A DNA stretch of 64,000 nt from Phytohabitans maris. Its GTDB lineage: Bacteria; Actinomycetota; Actinomycetes; Mycobacteriales; Micromonosporaceae. The translations under genes and the position numbers were made by a program. The DNA lies in contig NZ_JAVHUY010000018.1 in NCBI RefSeq assembly GCF_031085175.1, forward strand, positions 112,815 to 176,814, read 5' to 3'. Under the pieces are notes generated by a model that saw only the letters and a program-made list of their open reading frames with translations, did not search any database and was not told the origin of the DNA. Shown piece after piece: positions 45,855 through 54,983 of the stretch (positions are counted from its first letter, which is position 1; every line of letters begins with the position of its first letter).

Positions 45855-46544
45855 ATGTCCTTCCGGCTCGCTCTTCAGGAGAGCCCGGGAAACCCCTGGT
45901 TTTCCTGGCAGTACGTGCGGGACAACTCCGACACCATCCTCGCCGCGCTGCGCGAGCACGCCACGCTGACGGCCGAGGCGGTGCTGCTCGCGACGGCGGT
46001 GGCGGTGCCACTCGCCGTGATCGCGTACTGGTACCGCCCCCTCACCGGGCCGATTCTCGCACTCTCCGGCATCCTCTACACCATCCCCTCGCTGGCCCTG
46101 CTCGCCTTCGTCGCGCCGTACGTGGGCACGACCAACCCGGCGTCCGTGCTGATCGCGCTCGTTCTCTACGCGCTGTTGCTGATCGTGCGCAACTCGCTGG
46201 CCGGGCTCAACCAGGTGCCGCCGGAGGCGCGCGACGCCGCGCAGGGGATGGGGTACGGCCGGTGGGGCCTGCTGCTCCGGATCGACCTGCCGCTGGCGCT
46301 CCCCGGCATCGTCACCGGACTGCGCCTGGCGACGGTGTCGACCGTCGCGCTGGTGACGGTGGGTTCGCTGATCGGGCAGGGCGGCCTGGGCAACCTGATC
46401 CTCGGCGGCTTCAACAGCAACTTCTACCGGGCTCAGATCCTCACCGGCACCGTGCTCTGCGTCGGGCTCGCGCTCCTGCTCGACCTGCTGCTGGCCACCG
46501 CCGGCCGGTTGCTCACGCCGTGGAGCCGGAGGGCGGCGCGGTGA
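45855..46544 (+). CDS. opuCB: osmolyte ABC transporter permease (OpuCB-like)
   Basis: A 229-residue permease with about five to six membrane helices. The EAA-type loop that contacts the ATPase is seen in VPPEARDAAQGMGYGRWGLL. YTIPSLALLAFVAPYVGTTN and LIGQGGLGNLILGGFNSNFY are typical of OpuCB/OpuCD/YehW. ATG at 45855 lies 2 bp from the divergent opuCA start and lacks a clear ribosome site, so leaderless translation is possible. Its stop overlaps the next permease start (GTGA). Confidence 0.88.
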   Translation: MSFRLALQESPGNPWFSWQYVRDNSDTILAALREHATLTAEAVLLATAVAVPLAVIAYWYRPLTGPILALSGILYTIPSLALLAFVAPYVGTTNPASVLIALVLYALLLIVRNSLAGLNQVPPEARDAAQGMGYGRWGLLLRIDLPLALPGIVTGLRLATVSTVALVTVGSLIGQGGLGNLILGGFNSNFYRAQILTGTVLCVGLALLLDLLLATAGRLLTPWSRRAAR

Positions 46545-47272
46545 AGGCGGACAATCCCGTCCAGCAGGCGGTGACCTGGATCAACGACCCGCTCAACTGG
46601 ACAAACCCGGGCGGCATCGTGGACCGGCTCGGCGAGCACCTGTGGATCTCGGCGGCCGCCGTGGCGCTGGGCTGCCTGGTCGCCTGGCCGATCGGCATGT
46701 GGCTGGGGCACGCCGGCCGGGGCGGCAGCGTGGTCGTGATGATCTCGAACCTGACGCTCGCCATCCCCACGATCGCGCTGCTGACGATCCTGCCGCTCAC
46801 GTTCCTCGGCTTCGGTAAGCCGCCGGTGATCGTGGCGCTGGCCGTCTTCGCGGTGCCGCCGCTGCTGGCCAATGCGTACACGGGTGTCCGCTCCATCGAC
46901 CCCGAGGCGCGCGACGCGGCACGGGGCATGGGCCTGTCCGGCTGGCAGGTGCTGGCCCGGGTCGAGTTGCCGCTCGCCGTGCCGTACCTGGCGGCCGGTT
47001 TCCGTACCGCGTCGGTGCAGGTCGTGGCGACCGCCGCGCTGGCGTCCTTCGTCAACGGCGGCGGGTTGGGCCAGATCATCAGCGCCGGCTTCGGTCTGGG
47101 CATATCGGTCGGCGGCGGACAGATCCTCGCCGGTGGCGTCCTCGTCGCGCTGCTCGCGATCCTGGTCGAGGCGATCCTCGCGGTCGTCGAGCGGGCGGTC
47201 ACGCCCAGGCCGCTGCGCCGCGCCCGGGGCCGGGCCGCCCGCCGCGCGGCGGCTGCCACGGGAAATGCCTGA
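46541..47272 (+). CDS. opuCD: osmolyte ABC transporter permease (OpuCD-like)
   Basis: A 243-residue second permease with an N-terminal extension (about residues 1-30) and about six membrane helices. The EAA-type loop is IDPEARDAARGMGLSGWQVL, and SFVNGGGLGQIISAGFGLGI is the family glycine-rich block. GTG at 46541 overlaps the opuCB stop. Together the two permeases form the heterodimeric channel of an OpuC-type importer. Confidence 0.9.
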   Translation: MKADNPVQQAVTWINDPLNWTNPGGIVDRLGEHLWISAAAVALGCLVAWPIGMWLGHAGRGGSVVVMISNLTLAIPTIALLTILPLTFLGFGKPPVIVALAVFAVPPLLANAYTGVRSIDPEARDAARGMGLSGWQVLARVELPLAVPYLAAGFRTASVQVVATAALASFVNGGGLGQIISAGFGLGISVGGGQILAGGVLVALLAILVEAILAVVERAVTPRPLRRARGRAARRAAAATGNA

Positions 47273-47424
47273 AGCTTTCAACTCGGTGACAACAGCCGCG
47301 GTTTGTTGTCGGTCCCGCCTGTCAGCATGTTGGCTGAATTCGCGGGCGGCACCAGACCGTCGTCCGCCAGACACGCGGCCGGCCCGCAGAGGGTCGCGCC
47401 GGGACACGGAAGGCGGGCAGAATC

Positions 47425-48435
47425 TTGCGCGCACGTTCACGTCTGGTGTTGGGCGCGGTGAGCGCCCTCGCCGGAGGCATGATCCTCGCCGGATGCGGGG
47501 ATGAAGGATCATCGGGCACCCAGGCGCCGGCCACCGGCGGCGCTGGCGCGGGTGCCGGTTGCGCGCCGGCGGCGGGCAGCCAGCTCGTGGTCCTCGAAGA
47601 CGACAAGAAGCTGCAAAATACTGACAACGTCGTGCCGGCCATCAATGCCAAGGCATCCAAGCCGGAGCTGGTGGCCGCGCTCGACAAGGTGTCGGCGGCC
47701 CTCGACACCACCAAGCTGATCGCGCTCAACAAGGCCGTCGACGTCGACCGCAAGACCTCCAAGGTGGCGGCCGAGGAGTTCGCCGCGGCCAATTCGCTCA
47801 CCACCGGGATCACCAAGGGCCAGGGCGGGCCGATCACCATCGGCGCGGCCAACTTCCCGGAGAACCAGACGCTTGCCGAGCTCTACAGCATCGCGCTGAC
47901 GGCGGCGGGCTACCAGCCCAAGGTGCAGCAGATCGGCAACCGCGAGCTCTACGAGCCGGCCCTGGAAAAGGGTGAGATCCAGGTCGTTCCGGAGTACGCG
48001 GCGACGCTCGCCGACTTCCTGAACGGCAAGGTCAACGGCGCGAACGCGGCGCCGATCTCCTCGCCCGACCTGGACAAGACGATGGCGGGCCTCAAGGCGG
48101 CCGGCGACAAGGTCGGCCTCACCTTCGGCACCCCGTCGGCGGCCCAGGACCAAAACGCGTTCGCGGTCACCAAGGAGTTCGCCGACAAGAATGGTCTGAC
48201 GACGCTCTCCGACCTCGCCACGAAGTGCTCCGGTACGGCGACGGTGCTGGGCGGGCCGCCGGAGTGCCCGCAGCGGCCGAAGTGCCAGAAGGGCCTGGAG
48301 GAGGTCTACAGCTTCAAGGCCGGTTCGTTCAGCTCGCTCGACGCGGGTGGACCGCAGACCAAGACGGCGCTCACCACCGGCACGATCAGCGTCGGCCTGG
48401 TGTTCTCGTCGGACGGCGCGCTGGCCGCGGGCTGA
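47425..48435 (+). CDS. betaine/choline-binding lipoprotein, circularly permuted
   Basis: A 336-residue lipoprotein (lipobox LAGC, Cys24; TTG start at 47425). Residues 53-125 (LVVLEDDKKLQNTDNVVPAI, then LNKAVDVDRKTSKVAAEEF) match what is normally the C-terminal end of OpuCC/OsmF-type binding proteins. Residues 136-336 (ITIGAANFPENQTLAELY, NRELYEPALEKGEIQVVPEY, GGPPECPQRPKCQKGLEEVY, LDAGGPQTKTALTTG) are the normal N-terminal and middle parts, and the chain stops just after LVFSSDGALAAG, where the missing module would usually follow. The order is therefore rotated. It belongs with the upstream opuCB-opuCD and divergent opuCA genes and should deliver an osmolyte to them. Confidence 0.88.
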   Translation: MRARSRLVLGAVSALAGGMILAGCGDEGSSGTQAPATGGAGAGAGCAPAAGSQLVVLEDDKKLQNTDNVVPAINAKASKPELVAALDKVSAALDTTKLIALNKAVDVDRKTSKVAAEEFAAANSLTTGITKGQGGPITIGAANFPENQTLAELYSIALTAAGYQPKVQQIGNRELYEPALEKGEIQVVPEYAATLADFLNGKVNGANAAPISSPDLDKTMAGLKAAGDKVGLTFGTPSAAQDQNAFAVTKEFADKNGLTTLSDLATKCSGTATVLGGPPECPQRPKCQKGLEEVYSFKAGSFSSLDAGGPQTKTALTTGTISVGLVFSSDGALAAG

Positions 48436-48450
48436 TCCAGAGGCGTTTAC

Positions 48451-48486
48451 CGGAACGGCGCGGGAACTTGATCCCGCGCCGTTCCG
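48451..48486 (+). terminator. 15-bp perfect hairpin after the binding-protein gene
   Basis: The arms CGGAACGGCGCGGGA and TCCCGCGCCGTTCCG are fully complementary around ACTTGA, 15 nt after the stop codon. Without a U-tract, but stable enough to be the operon terminator. Confidence 0.75.
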
Positions 48487-48570
48487 CCGTCTGGACCCTC
48501 GATAGTGGTACGAATCGTGGAGTTTCAGACTGACTCGGGGTGATTAGCCCCAGTTCCTCGTTGTGCTCAT

Positions 48571-49917
48571 GTGACCGTTCCGTCCGTGGAGAGCCCGGCC
48601 CCGGATTCCGACTCTGGCCGTTCCGATTACCCGGAAGTATCGGTAGGCTCCACAGCCATGCCGGCCTCCGCACCGCCATCCGAGCGGCCGGGGCGGCAGC
48701 TGCTCACGGTGGTGTTCTGGGTCGGGGTGGGGCTGGCACCGCTGGCGGCGTTGTTGCTGCTGGTGGGCCAGAGTTCCGGAGTGCTCCGGGTGGCCGCCGT
48801 CCTCGCCGTGTTCGCCATCGTGCTCATCGGGGTGTCGATAACCCTGCGGCGCGATACCGAGAGCATGCGCTACGACCTGGAGGAAACGCTCCTCGAAGAG
48901 ATCGACACGCTGCGCGGCGACGTCCGCAACGACATCGCTACCGCCGCGCGGGCGACCCACCGCGCTTTCGGGGAAAAGCTCCAGGCGCTCCACGAGACCG
49001 TGCAGGCGCTCCGCGTCCAGATGCAGCTGGACGCCGCTCGGGGACAGGCAGCGCCGCCACCGCCGCCCGCGCGGGGCGCCGCCGAGCCACCGCCGCAGGT
49101 GGGGTTCGCCCGGGTGGGGTACCCGCAGCAGGAGGCGCCGGCCGCCGCCGGGCACGCCTCGATCCCGATGCCGCCGCAGCCGCCCGCGTCGGGTCACGCC
49201 GGTGGCCGGGCCCGGGTGCCCGGTGTCGTACGGCACACCGAGACCGTGCAGGTCACGACCCGGCAGACGATCGTCGACCAGGGCGACGACTCGGACGCGG
49301 GTGGAAAGGGCTACGGCGGCGGCTCGTACGGCGCGAACGGCTACGGCTCCTCGGCGTCGTACGGCGACTGGCCCGCCTCCGCACCCCCGTCGCCACCCCG
49401 GGGCCGGCGCGCCGCCGAGCCGGAGGAGGAGTCCTGGACCGACCAGCGGCTGCGCGGTGGCGGTGACGCTCGCCGCCCCCGGCCGTACGAGCGGGGTGAC
49501 ACCGGCGACGGCGACGACGGCCGCTGGACGGGCGTGCGCGCCGGCGACCGGTGGGCCGCGATGCGCAGCGACGACCGCGGCCGCGAGGTGCACATGGGCG
49601 AGCGGCGGGCCGCGATGCACCAGGACGACATGGGCAGCGAGATGCGGATCGAGGACCGCTGGGCCTCGGTGCGCCGCGAGGAGCCCCGCCGCGACGACCA
49701 CCGCGCCGAGCCCGCGTGGGGTGGTGGCTACCAGGACACCGGCGGGCAGGAGAGCTCGTGGTCGCAGGACCGCTGGGAGCGGCGCGGCTCGGCCGGCGCG
49801 CTGCCGGCCGGCGGGATCGAGCCGACCACCTCGTGGGGCCAGCAGTGGAGCACGCCGGAGCGCGAGCCCGCTGGCCGCCGCCGGCGGTACCGCGACGAGG
49901 ACGACTCGTACCGCTGA
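48571..49917 (+). CDS. two-helix membrane protein with long charged tail and 18-residue repeats
   Basis: A 448-residue protein from GTG 48571 (ATG 48658, 29 codons later, is an alternative; neither has a clear ribosome site). Two membrane helices lie at about residues 44-66 and 71-91. A coiled coil follows (about 95-155, ESMRYDLEETLLEEIDTLRG onward), then a low-complexity Pro/Gly/Arg/Asp tail. Residues 325-378 consist of three 18-residue repeats beginning GDRWAAMRSDD, GERRAAMHQDD and EDRWASVRREE. No function recognised. The tail should be cytoplasmic if the helices form a hairpin. Confidence 0.7.
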   Translation: MTVPSVESPAPDSDSGRSDYPEVSVGSTAMPASAPPSERPGRQLLTVVFWVGVGLAPLAALLLLVGQSSGVLRVAAVLAVFAIVLIGVSITLRRDTESMRYDLEETLLEEIDTLRGDVRNDIATAARATHRAFGEKLQALHETVQALRVQMQLDAARGQAAPPPPPARGAAEPPPQVGFARVGYPQQEAPAAAGHASIPMPPQPPASGHAGGRARVPGVVRHTETVQVTTRQTIVDQGDDSDAGGKGYGGGSYGANGYGSSASYGDWPASAPPSPPRGRRAAEPEEESWTDQRLRGGGDARRPRPYERGDTGDGDDGRWTGVRAGDRWAAMRSDDRGREVHMGERRAAMHQDDMGSEMRIEDRWASVRREEPRRDDHRAEPAWGGGYQDTGGQESSWSQDRWERRGSAGALPAGGIEPTTSWGQQWSTPEREPAGRRRRYRDEDDSYR

Positions 49918-49929
49918 CCCGGCCCCGGG

Positions 49930-51081
49930 CTACTTGTCGATGTCGCCGACCACGAAGAACATCGAGCCCAGGATCGCGATCAGATCAGGCACCAGGCACC
50001 CCGGGATGAGCGTGCTGAGCGCCTGCACGTTCGCGTACGAGGCGGTGCGCAGCTTCATCCGCCACGGCGTCTTCTCCCCGCGCGACACCAGGTAGTACCC
50101 GTTGACGCCGAGCGGGTTTTCGGTCCACGCGTACGTGTGCCCCTCCGGCGCCTTGACCACCTTGGGCAGCCGCACGTTGACCGGACCGGTGACCGTGTCG
50201 ACCCGTTCCAGGCAGCGCTCGGCGAGGTCCAGCGAGACGTAGACCTGGTCGAGCAGCACCTCGAACCGCGCGTGGCAGTCGCCCGTCGTACGGGTCACCA
50301 CCGGTACGTCCAGCTCGCCGTAGGCCAGGTAGGGCTCGTCCCGCCGCAGGTCGAAGTCGAGCCCGGACGCCCGCGCCACCGGGCCGGACGCCCCGTAGGC
50401 GGCGGCGTCGGCGGCCGGCAGCACGCCCACCCCCACCGTGCGGGCCAGGAAGATCTCGTTGCGGCGGATCAGGTTGTCGAGGTCCGGCAGCCGCCGCCGC
50501 ACCTGCCCGATCGCCTCCCGGGCCCGGCGCGTCCAGCCGGCCGGCACCTCTTCCTTCAGGCCGCCGACCCGGTTGAACATGTAGTGCATCCGGCCGCCGG
50601 AGACCTCCTCCATGACCGCCTGCAGCGTCTCCCGCTCGCGGAACGAGTAGAAGACCGGCGTGATCGCGCCGATCTCCAGCGGGTAGGAGCCGAGGAACAT
50701 GAGGTGGTTGAGCACCCGGTTGAGCTCGGCCAGCGCGGTGCGCAGCCAGACCGCCCGCTCCGGCACCTCGAGCCCCATCAGCCGCTCGACGGCCAGCACC
50801 ACTCCGAGTTCGTTGGCGAACGCGGAGAGCCAGTCGTGCCGGTTGGCCAGCACGATGATCTGGCGGTAGTCGCGCACCTCGAAGAGCTTTTCCGCGCCCC
50901 GGTGCATGTAGCCGACGATCGGCTCGCAGGAGACCACCCGCTCGCCGTCGAGCACGAGCCTCAACCGCAATACGCCGTGGGTCGACGGATGCTGCGGCCC
51001 GATGTTGAGCACCATGTCGGCGGTGTCCAGCCCGCTCCCGGTGCCAACGGTGACCTCGCGCAAGTCGGTCATGCGGGTCAT
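49930..51081 (-). CDS. nuoD: NADH-quinone oxidoreductase subunit D, orphan copy
   Basis: A 383-residue 49-kDa-type subunit of complex [21 protein letters not shown] holds the two quinone-site histidines (H31 and H35), and [33 protein letters not shown] and the C-terminal [20 protein letters not shown] are family blocks. ATG at 51081 overlaps the stop of the methyltransferase gene (ATGA). No other nuo gene is in the window, so it is a stand-alone paralogue, as reported for some streptomycetes (nuoD2, from memory). R81 in ANRHDW aligns with the arginine that is dimethylated in the mammalian subunit. Confidence 0.93.
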   Translation of the reverse strand: MTRMTDLREVTVGTGSGLDTADMVLNIGPQHPSTHGVLRLRLVLDGERVVSCEPIVGYMHRGAEKLFEVRDYRQIIVLANRHDWLSAFANELGVVLAVERLMGLEVPERAVWLRTALAELNRVLNHLMFLGSYPLEIGAITPVFYSFRERETLQAVMEEVSGGRMHYMFNRVGGLKEEVPAGWTRRAREAIGQVRRRLPDLDNLIRRNEIFLARTVGVGVLPAADAAAYGASGPVARASGLDFDLRRDEPYLAYGELDVPVVTRTTGDCHARFEVLLDQVYVSLDLAERCLERVDTVTGPVNVRLPKVVKAPEGHTYAWTENPLGVNGYYLVSRGEKTPWRMKLRTASYANVQALSTLIPGCLVPDLIAILGSMFFVVGDIDK

Positions 51082-52055
51082 CGTCCCACGTTCCCGAGCG
51101 GTGGCGGGTCGACGCCGATCGGGTGGATCAGCCACCAGTGGCCGCCGAGCCCGGCGCGGTCGGTCAGCTCGGCCGCCGCCGACGCCGCGGCCAGCGCCCG
51201 CACGTAGCCCGCCGGGTCCGTCGAAGCCCGGGCCAGGGGTGGCCGGGCGCCGTCGACACCGAGCGCATGCAGGGCCTCCCGCTGGGAGACGAGGGTGTAC
51301 GGCTTGCCGGCCGCCTCGGCCACCGAATCCATCGCCACGTGCGCGGTGATGTCACAGGTCCCGTCCGGCACGGGTGGCACCTGCCGTCCGGCCCGGTACC
51401 CGGTCAGCGTCCCGCCCAGCGGCCGCTCCCCGCGCAGGTGGCCGTAGTCGACCGCCAGCGCCAGCCCGCGCTCGACCGTCGCCACCGCCCCGGCCCACGC
51501 CCGGTCCCGCGCCGCACCCACCTCGGCGCGCGGCGCCCCCGGCCACCAGCGGGTGAGCCATTCGAGGTCGGCCGCGCAGGCGGGTGCGCCGGGAGACTCC
51601 GCGCCGGACCGGTCGACCGCTACGTACCGGCCGCCCTCCACCACGTCCAGCGGCACGTTGTCGAGCCACTCGGTGGCCAGCAGCAGGCCGGTGACCCCCG
51701 TGGGCGGCGTGGATGCCCAGGTCACGGGCGTGGGGAGCGAGGGGGGCCGGGGTGCCCGCTCGACGCCGGTCAGCGCGAGCCGCCCGGCCAGCTCCGGTGG
51801 CGCGGCGTGCAGCAGCGTGGCCAGCAGCTCGCCCCGGCCCGCGCCCACGTCGACCACGTCCAGCCGCTCCGGGCGGCCCAGCGCGTCGTCCACGTGGCAC
51901 AGCAGGCGGAGGATCGCCGAGGCGAAGAGCGGCGAGGCGTGCACGCTGGTACGGAAGTGTGCGGCCGGTGCGCCGGTGACGAAGAAGCCGCCCTGGCCGT
52001 AGAGGGCGTCCTCCATCGCCTCCCGCCAATTCACGTGCGGTTCAGCCGCCGGCAC
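51078..52055 (-). CDS. MidA/NDUFAF7-family SAM methyltransferase
   Basis: A 325-residue protein from GTG 52055. [20 protein letters not shown] and [13 protein letters not shown] are the N-terminal PF02636 blocks, [17 protein letters not shown] the SAM-binding glycine loop, and [20 protein letters not shown] the family's equivalent of the NELLDALPV block. In eukaryotes NDUFAF7/MidA dimethylates an arginine of the 49-kDa complex I subunit. Here the gene overlaps an orphan nuoD, so protein arginine methylation of that NuoD is a strong inference. Confidence 0.87.
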   Translation of the reverse strand: MPAAEPHVNWREAMEDALYGQGGFFVTGAPAAHFRTSVHASPLFASAILRLLCHVDDALGRPERLDVVDVGAGRGELLATLLHAAPPELAGRLALTGVERAPRPPSLPTPVTWASTPPTGVTGLLLATEWLDNVPLDVVEGGRYVAVDRSGAESPGAPACAADLEWLTRWWPGAPRAEVGAARDRAWAGAVATVERGLALAVDYGHLRGERPLGGTLTGYRAGRQVPPVPDGTCDITAHVAMDSVAEAAGKPYTLVSQREALHALGVDGARPPLARASTDPAGYVRALAAASAAAELTDRAGLGGHWWLIHPIGVDPPPLGNVGR

Positions 52056-52106
52056 GATCCACCACCCTACGGTCCCGCGCCCAGTCCGAGGCGCTCGTGA
52101 AAACCT

Positions 52107-52121
52107 TCACACACGCTGTGA
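52107..52121. promoter_or_regulatory. inverted repeat in divergent promoter region
   Basis: TCACA and TGTGA flank CACGC in the 134-bp gap between the methyltransferase and DUF2520 genes. The arms are the reverse order of a Crp/GlxR half-site pair, so the binder is unknown. Confidence 0.35.
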
Positions 52122-52189
52122 GCAGCAGTTAACGCGGACGCATACTGACGTTGACCGGTACCTAACCTCACGAGGACTGGATCAACGCC

Positions 52190-53056
52190 ATGATCGTCGG
52201 TGTCATCGGGGCCGGGCGCGTCGGCGCGGTGCTGGGCGCGGCCCTGTCCCGCGCGGGTCACACGGTGGTCGCCGCCTCGGGCTCGTCGCCGGCGTCGGCC
52301 GCGCGGATCGCCCGCCTCCTCCCGGAAGCCGCCCGGTTGGCACCTGACGAGGTCGCCCGCGCGGCCACGGACCTGCTGCTCATCGCGGTACCGGACGACG
52401 CGATCGGCCCGCTGGTGGCCCGCCTGAGGTTTCACCCCGGGCAGGTGGTGGCGCACACCTCGGGCGCGCGCGGGCTCGCCGTGCTGGAGCCGGCCGCCGC
52501 GCAGGGCGCCCGGCCGCTCGCACTGCACCCCGCGATGACGTTCGCCGGCACCGGTGACGACCTGTCCCGGCTGCCCGGGACCGCGTTCGGGGTGACCGCG
52601 CCGCCCGATCTCCGCCCGTTCGCCACCCGCCTGGTCGCCGACCTGGGCGGTACCCCGGAGTGGGTCGCCGAGGCCGACCGGCCGCTCTACCACGCGGCCC
52701 TCGCGCAGGGGGCGAACCACCTCGTCACGCTCGTCAACGAGGCGGCCGACCGGCTGCGCGACGCCGGTGTCGTACACCCGGAGAGCCTCCTCGGACCGCT
52801 GCTGCGAGCCGCCCTCGACAACGCCCTGCGGTACGGCGACGCCGCGCTCACCGGCCCGGTCTCCCGGGGCGACGCCGGTACGGTCGCGCGGCACCTTGAG
52901 CGGCTCACGGCGGTCGCACCCGACTCCGTGCCGGCGTACGTCGCGATGGCCCGCCGCACCGCCGACCGGGCGATCGCCGCCGGCCGCCTGCGCCCAGCCG
53001 ACGCCGAGCGCCTCCTCGACGTGCTCGCCACTCCGCGCCAGGAGGTACAAGCTTGA
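52190..53056 (+). CDS. DUF2520 Rossmann-fold protein
   Basis: A 288-residue protein. [20 protein letters not shown] is an NAD(P)-binding GxGxxG start, and [12 protein letters not shown] and [12 protein letters not shown] continue the F420/NADP oxidoreductase-like fold. The C-terminal half is the DUF2520 helical domain ([20 protein letters not shown]). The family sits before panC in actinobacteria (Rv3603c position). A dehydrogenase role linked to pantothenate has been suggested by context, but the substrate is not established. Its stop overlaps the panC ATG by one base. Confidence 0.85.
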   Translation: MIVGVIGAGRVGAVLGAALSRAGHTVVAASGSSPASAARIARLLPEAARLAPDEVARAATDLLLIAVPDDAIGPLVARLRFHPGQVVAHTSGARGLAVLEPAAAQGARPLALHPAMTFAGTGDDLSRLPGTAFGVTAPPDLRPFATRLVADLGGTPEWVAEADRPLYHAALAQGANHLVTLVNEAADRLRDAGVVHPESLLGPLLRAALDNALRYGDAALTGPVSRGDAGTVARHLERLTAVAPDSVPAYVAMARRTADRAIAAGRLRPADAERLLDVLATPRQEVQA

Positions 53057-53916
53057 TGCACCTCGAAACAGCGCTCGTGCACACTCGGGACGAGCTGGGC
53101 GCGGCCCGGGGTGCGATGGGCGGCTCGGTGGCGGCCGTGATGACCATGGGGGCGCTCCACGACGGGCACCGGGCGCTCCTGCGGGCCGCCCGCGAGCGGG
53201 CCGACCACGTGATCACCACCGTCTTCGTCAACCCGCTCCAGTTCGGGCCGAACGAGGACTTCGACCGGTACCCCCGGACCCTCGACGCGGACCTCGCCAT
53301 CTGCGCGGAGGCCGGCGTCGACCTGGTCTTCGCCCCTGACCGCGCCGAGATGTACCCCTCCGGCGAGCCGATGGTCCGGGTCAACCCGGGCCCGCTGGGC
53401 GAGCGGCTGGAGGGGGCGAGCCGGCCTGGGTTCTTCCACGGGGTGCTGACCGTGGTGCTCAAGCTCCTCCAGGTCACCCGCCCTGACCTGGCGTTCTTCG
53501 GCGAAAAGGACTACCAGCAGCTCACGCTCGTCCGGCGGATGGTGCGCGACCTCGACGTGCCGGTAGAGATCGTCGGCGTACCGACCGTGCGCGAGCCGGA
53601 CGGCCTCGCCCTGTCCAGCCGCAACCGGTACCTGGCGCCCGCCGAGCGCCAGGCCGCGCTGACCCTCTCGGCCGCGCTCCGGGCCGGTGTCGAGGCCGCC
53701 GCCCAGGGACGCGATGCCGAGGCCGCCGCCCGCGCCAGCTTCGACTCGGGTACCGCCGGCGGCGCGGGCCTGGCCAAGCTCGACTACCTGGTGCTCACCG
53801 ATCCCGATCTCGGACCGGCCCCGGCGCGGGGCCCCGGCCGGCTCCTGGTCGCCGCCTGGGTGGGCAGCACCCGGCTCATCGACAACGCCGCTGTCGAGGT
53901 CGCGCCGGCGACGTAA
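53056..53916 (+). CDS. panC: pantothenate synthetase
   Basis: A 286-residue enzyme condensing pantoate and beta-alanine with [23 protein letters not shown] contains the HIGH-like MGALHxGH motif, [20 protein letters not shown] and [17 protein letters not shown] are conserved, and [10 protein letters not shown] is the KMSKS-like loop region. ATG at 53056 is preferred to the TTG at 53053 because of spacing from GGAGG. panD does not follow, so beta-alanine must come from elsewhere. Confidence 0.95.
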   Translation: MHLETALVHTRDELGAARGAMGGSVAAVMTMGALHDGHRALLRAARERADHVITTVFVNPLQFGPNEDFDRYPRTLDADLAICAEAGVDLVFAPDRAEMYPSGEPMVRVNPGPLGERLEGASRPGFFHGVLTVVLKLLQVTRPDLAFFGEKDYQQLTLVRRMVRDLDVPVEIVGVPTVREPDGLALSSRNRYLAPAERQAALTLSAALRAGVEAAAQGRDAEAAARASFDSGTAGGAGLAKLDYLVLTDPDLGPAPARGPGRLLVAAWVGSTRLIDNAAVEVAPAT

Positions 53917-54021
53917 CGTTGAGGAACGTCACTCGCTGGTCGTATCGGGGGAAGTCGGCGGTGGCCGGGGGTGACGTATGCTCGGCCGTCCGGACAGCTG
54001 TGCCCTTGGGGAGGACGCACG

Positions 54022-54930
54022 ATGCGCCGCTGGATCGCCGCGATCGCGTTGGGCGGCGCGACCGCTCTCCTGCTCTCCGCGTGCAGCAATCCCGCGGGTG
54101 TCGACGGCGACCTGACCGACGACTGGGCGGCGGTGCCCGAGCCCAAGCCGTTCGTGCCGCCGGCCGAGGTCTGCCACAGCGGTGACTTCGCCGAGGTGGC
54201 GTACCTCTCCTCATTCAACCCGGTCGACTGCGCGAGCCCGCACCGGCTGGAGACGGTCTACGTCGGCCAGTTCACCGGGGCCGCCGCCAGCGCCTCCGCG
54301 CCGCCGGCCAAGGGTTCACCGGAGATCCGCACCGCCTTCGCCGAGTGCGACGCCAAGACGAAGGAGTACCTGGGCGCAGACTGGCGTACCGCCCGGCTGT
54401 GGATGGGTGTGGTGTTGCCGTCGCCGCAGGCGTGGGCCGGCGGCTCGCGGTGGTTTCGGTGCGACGTCACCGAGGTGACCAACGCCGAGGACAGCGGCTA
54501 CACCACCAGCCGCAGCGGCAGCGTCAAGGGCGCGCTCAAGTCGGCTTCACCCCTGTCGCTCGGCTGCTTCCAGGTCACGCTGGCCCGCGACAGCAGCATC
54601 GACACGATGCCGGCGACCGCGTGCACCAAGGACCACAACAGCGAGTTCGCCGGCGTCTACAGCGCGCCCGACGGGAGCTACCCGAGCAAGAGCGCCGACT
54701 GGGACAAGATGCACAACGAGTGCCGGAAGGTCATCGCGAAGTTCGCGGGCGTGCCCAACGACGGCAACCTCAAGTACCGCACCGGCGTCGTCTCGCTGCC
54801 GGCCAACGACGATGACTGGACGAACGGCAACCGCGGCGTCCGCTGCTACCTCTGGCTGAGCGAGCGCAAGGTCAACCGCTCGCTGAAGGGCGCCGGCCCC
54901 AACGGCCTCCCCATCCAGTACGCGAGGTAG
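54022..54930 (+). CDS. septum-formation-type lipoprotein
   Basis: A 302-residue lipoprotein from ATG 54022 with GGGGAGG upstream; lipobox LLSAC (Cys near residue 17). Two cysteine-containing blocks, FNPVDCASPHRLETVYVGQF and TACTKDHNSEFAGVYSAP, fit the PF13845 septum-formation domain, which recurs as pairs in actinobacteria. It should face the outside of the membrane. The exact role is unknown. Its stop codon lies inside an 18-bp tandem duplication. Confidence 0.75.
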   Translation: MRRWIAAIALGGATALLLSACSNPAGVDGDLTDDWAAVPEPKPFVPPAEVCHSGDFAEVAYLSSFNPVDCASPHRLETVYVGQFTGAAASASAPPAKGSPEIRTAFAECDAKTKEYLGADWRTARLWMGVVLPSPQAWAGGSRWFRCDVTEVTNAEDSGYTTSRSGSVKGALKSASPLSLGCFQVTLARDSSIDTMPATACTKDHNSEFAGVYSAPDGSYPSKSADWDKMHNECRKVIAKFAGVPNDGNLKYRTGVVSLPANDDDWTNGNRGVRCYLWLSERKVNRSLKGAGPNGLPIQYAR

Positions 54931-54952
54931 AGCCGGTACGCGAGGTAGAGCC
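54918..54952 (+). repeat. 18-bp tandem duplication at a stop codon
   Basis: GTACGCGAGGTAGAGCC occurs twice with one G between. The first copy contains the TAG stop of the lipoprotein gene, so the second copy is untranslated. Looks like a recent slippage duplication. Confidence 0.7.
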
Positions 54953-54983
54953 ACCCTGGTCACACTCCGAGCCGCGTTCGGGT

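Noticed and set aside
52107..52121. Crp/GlxR binding site
   Set aside because: The half-sites are in the reverse order (TCACA first), which does not fit the TGTGA-N6-TCACA consensus.
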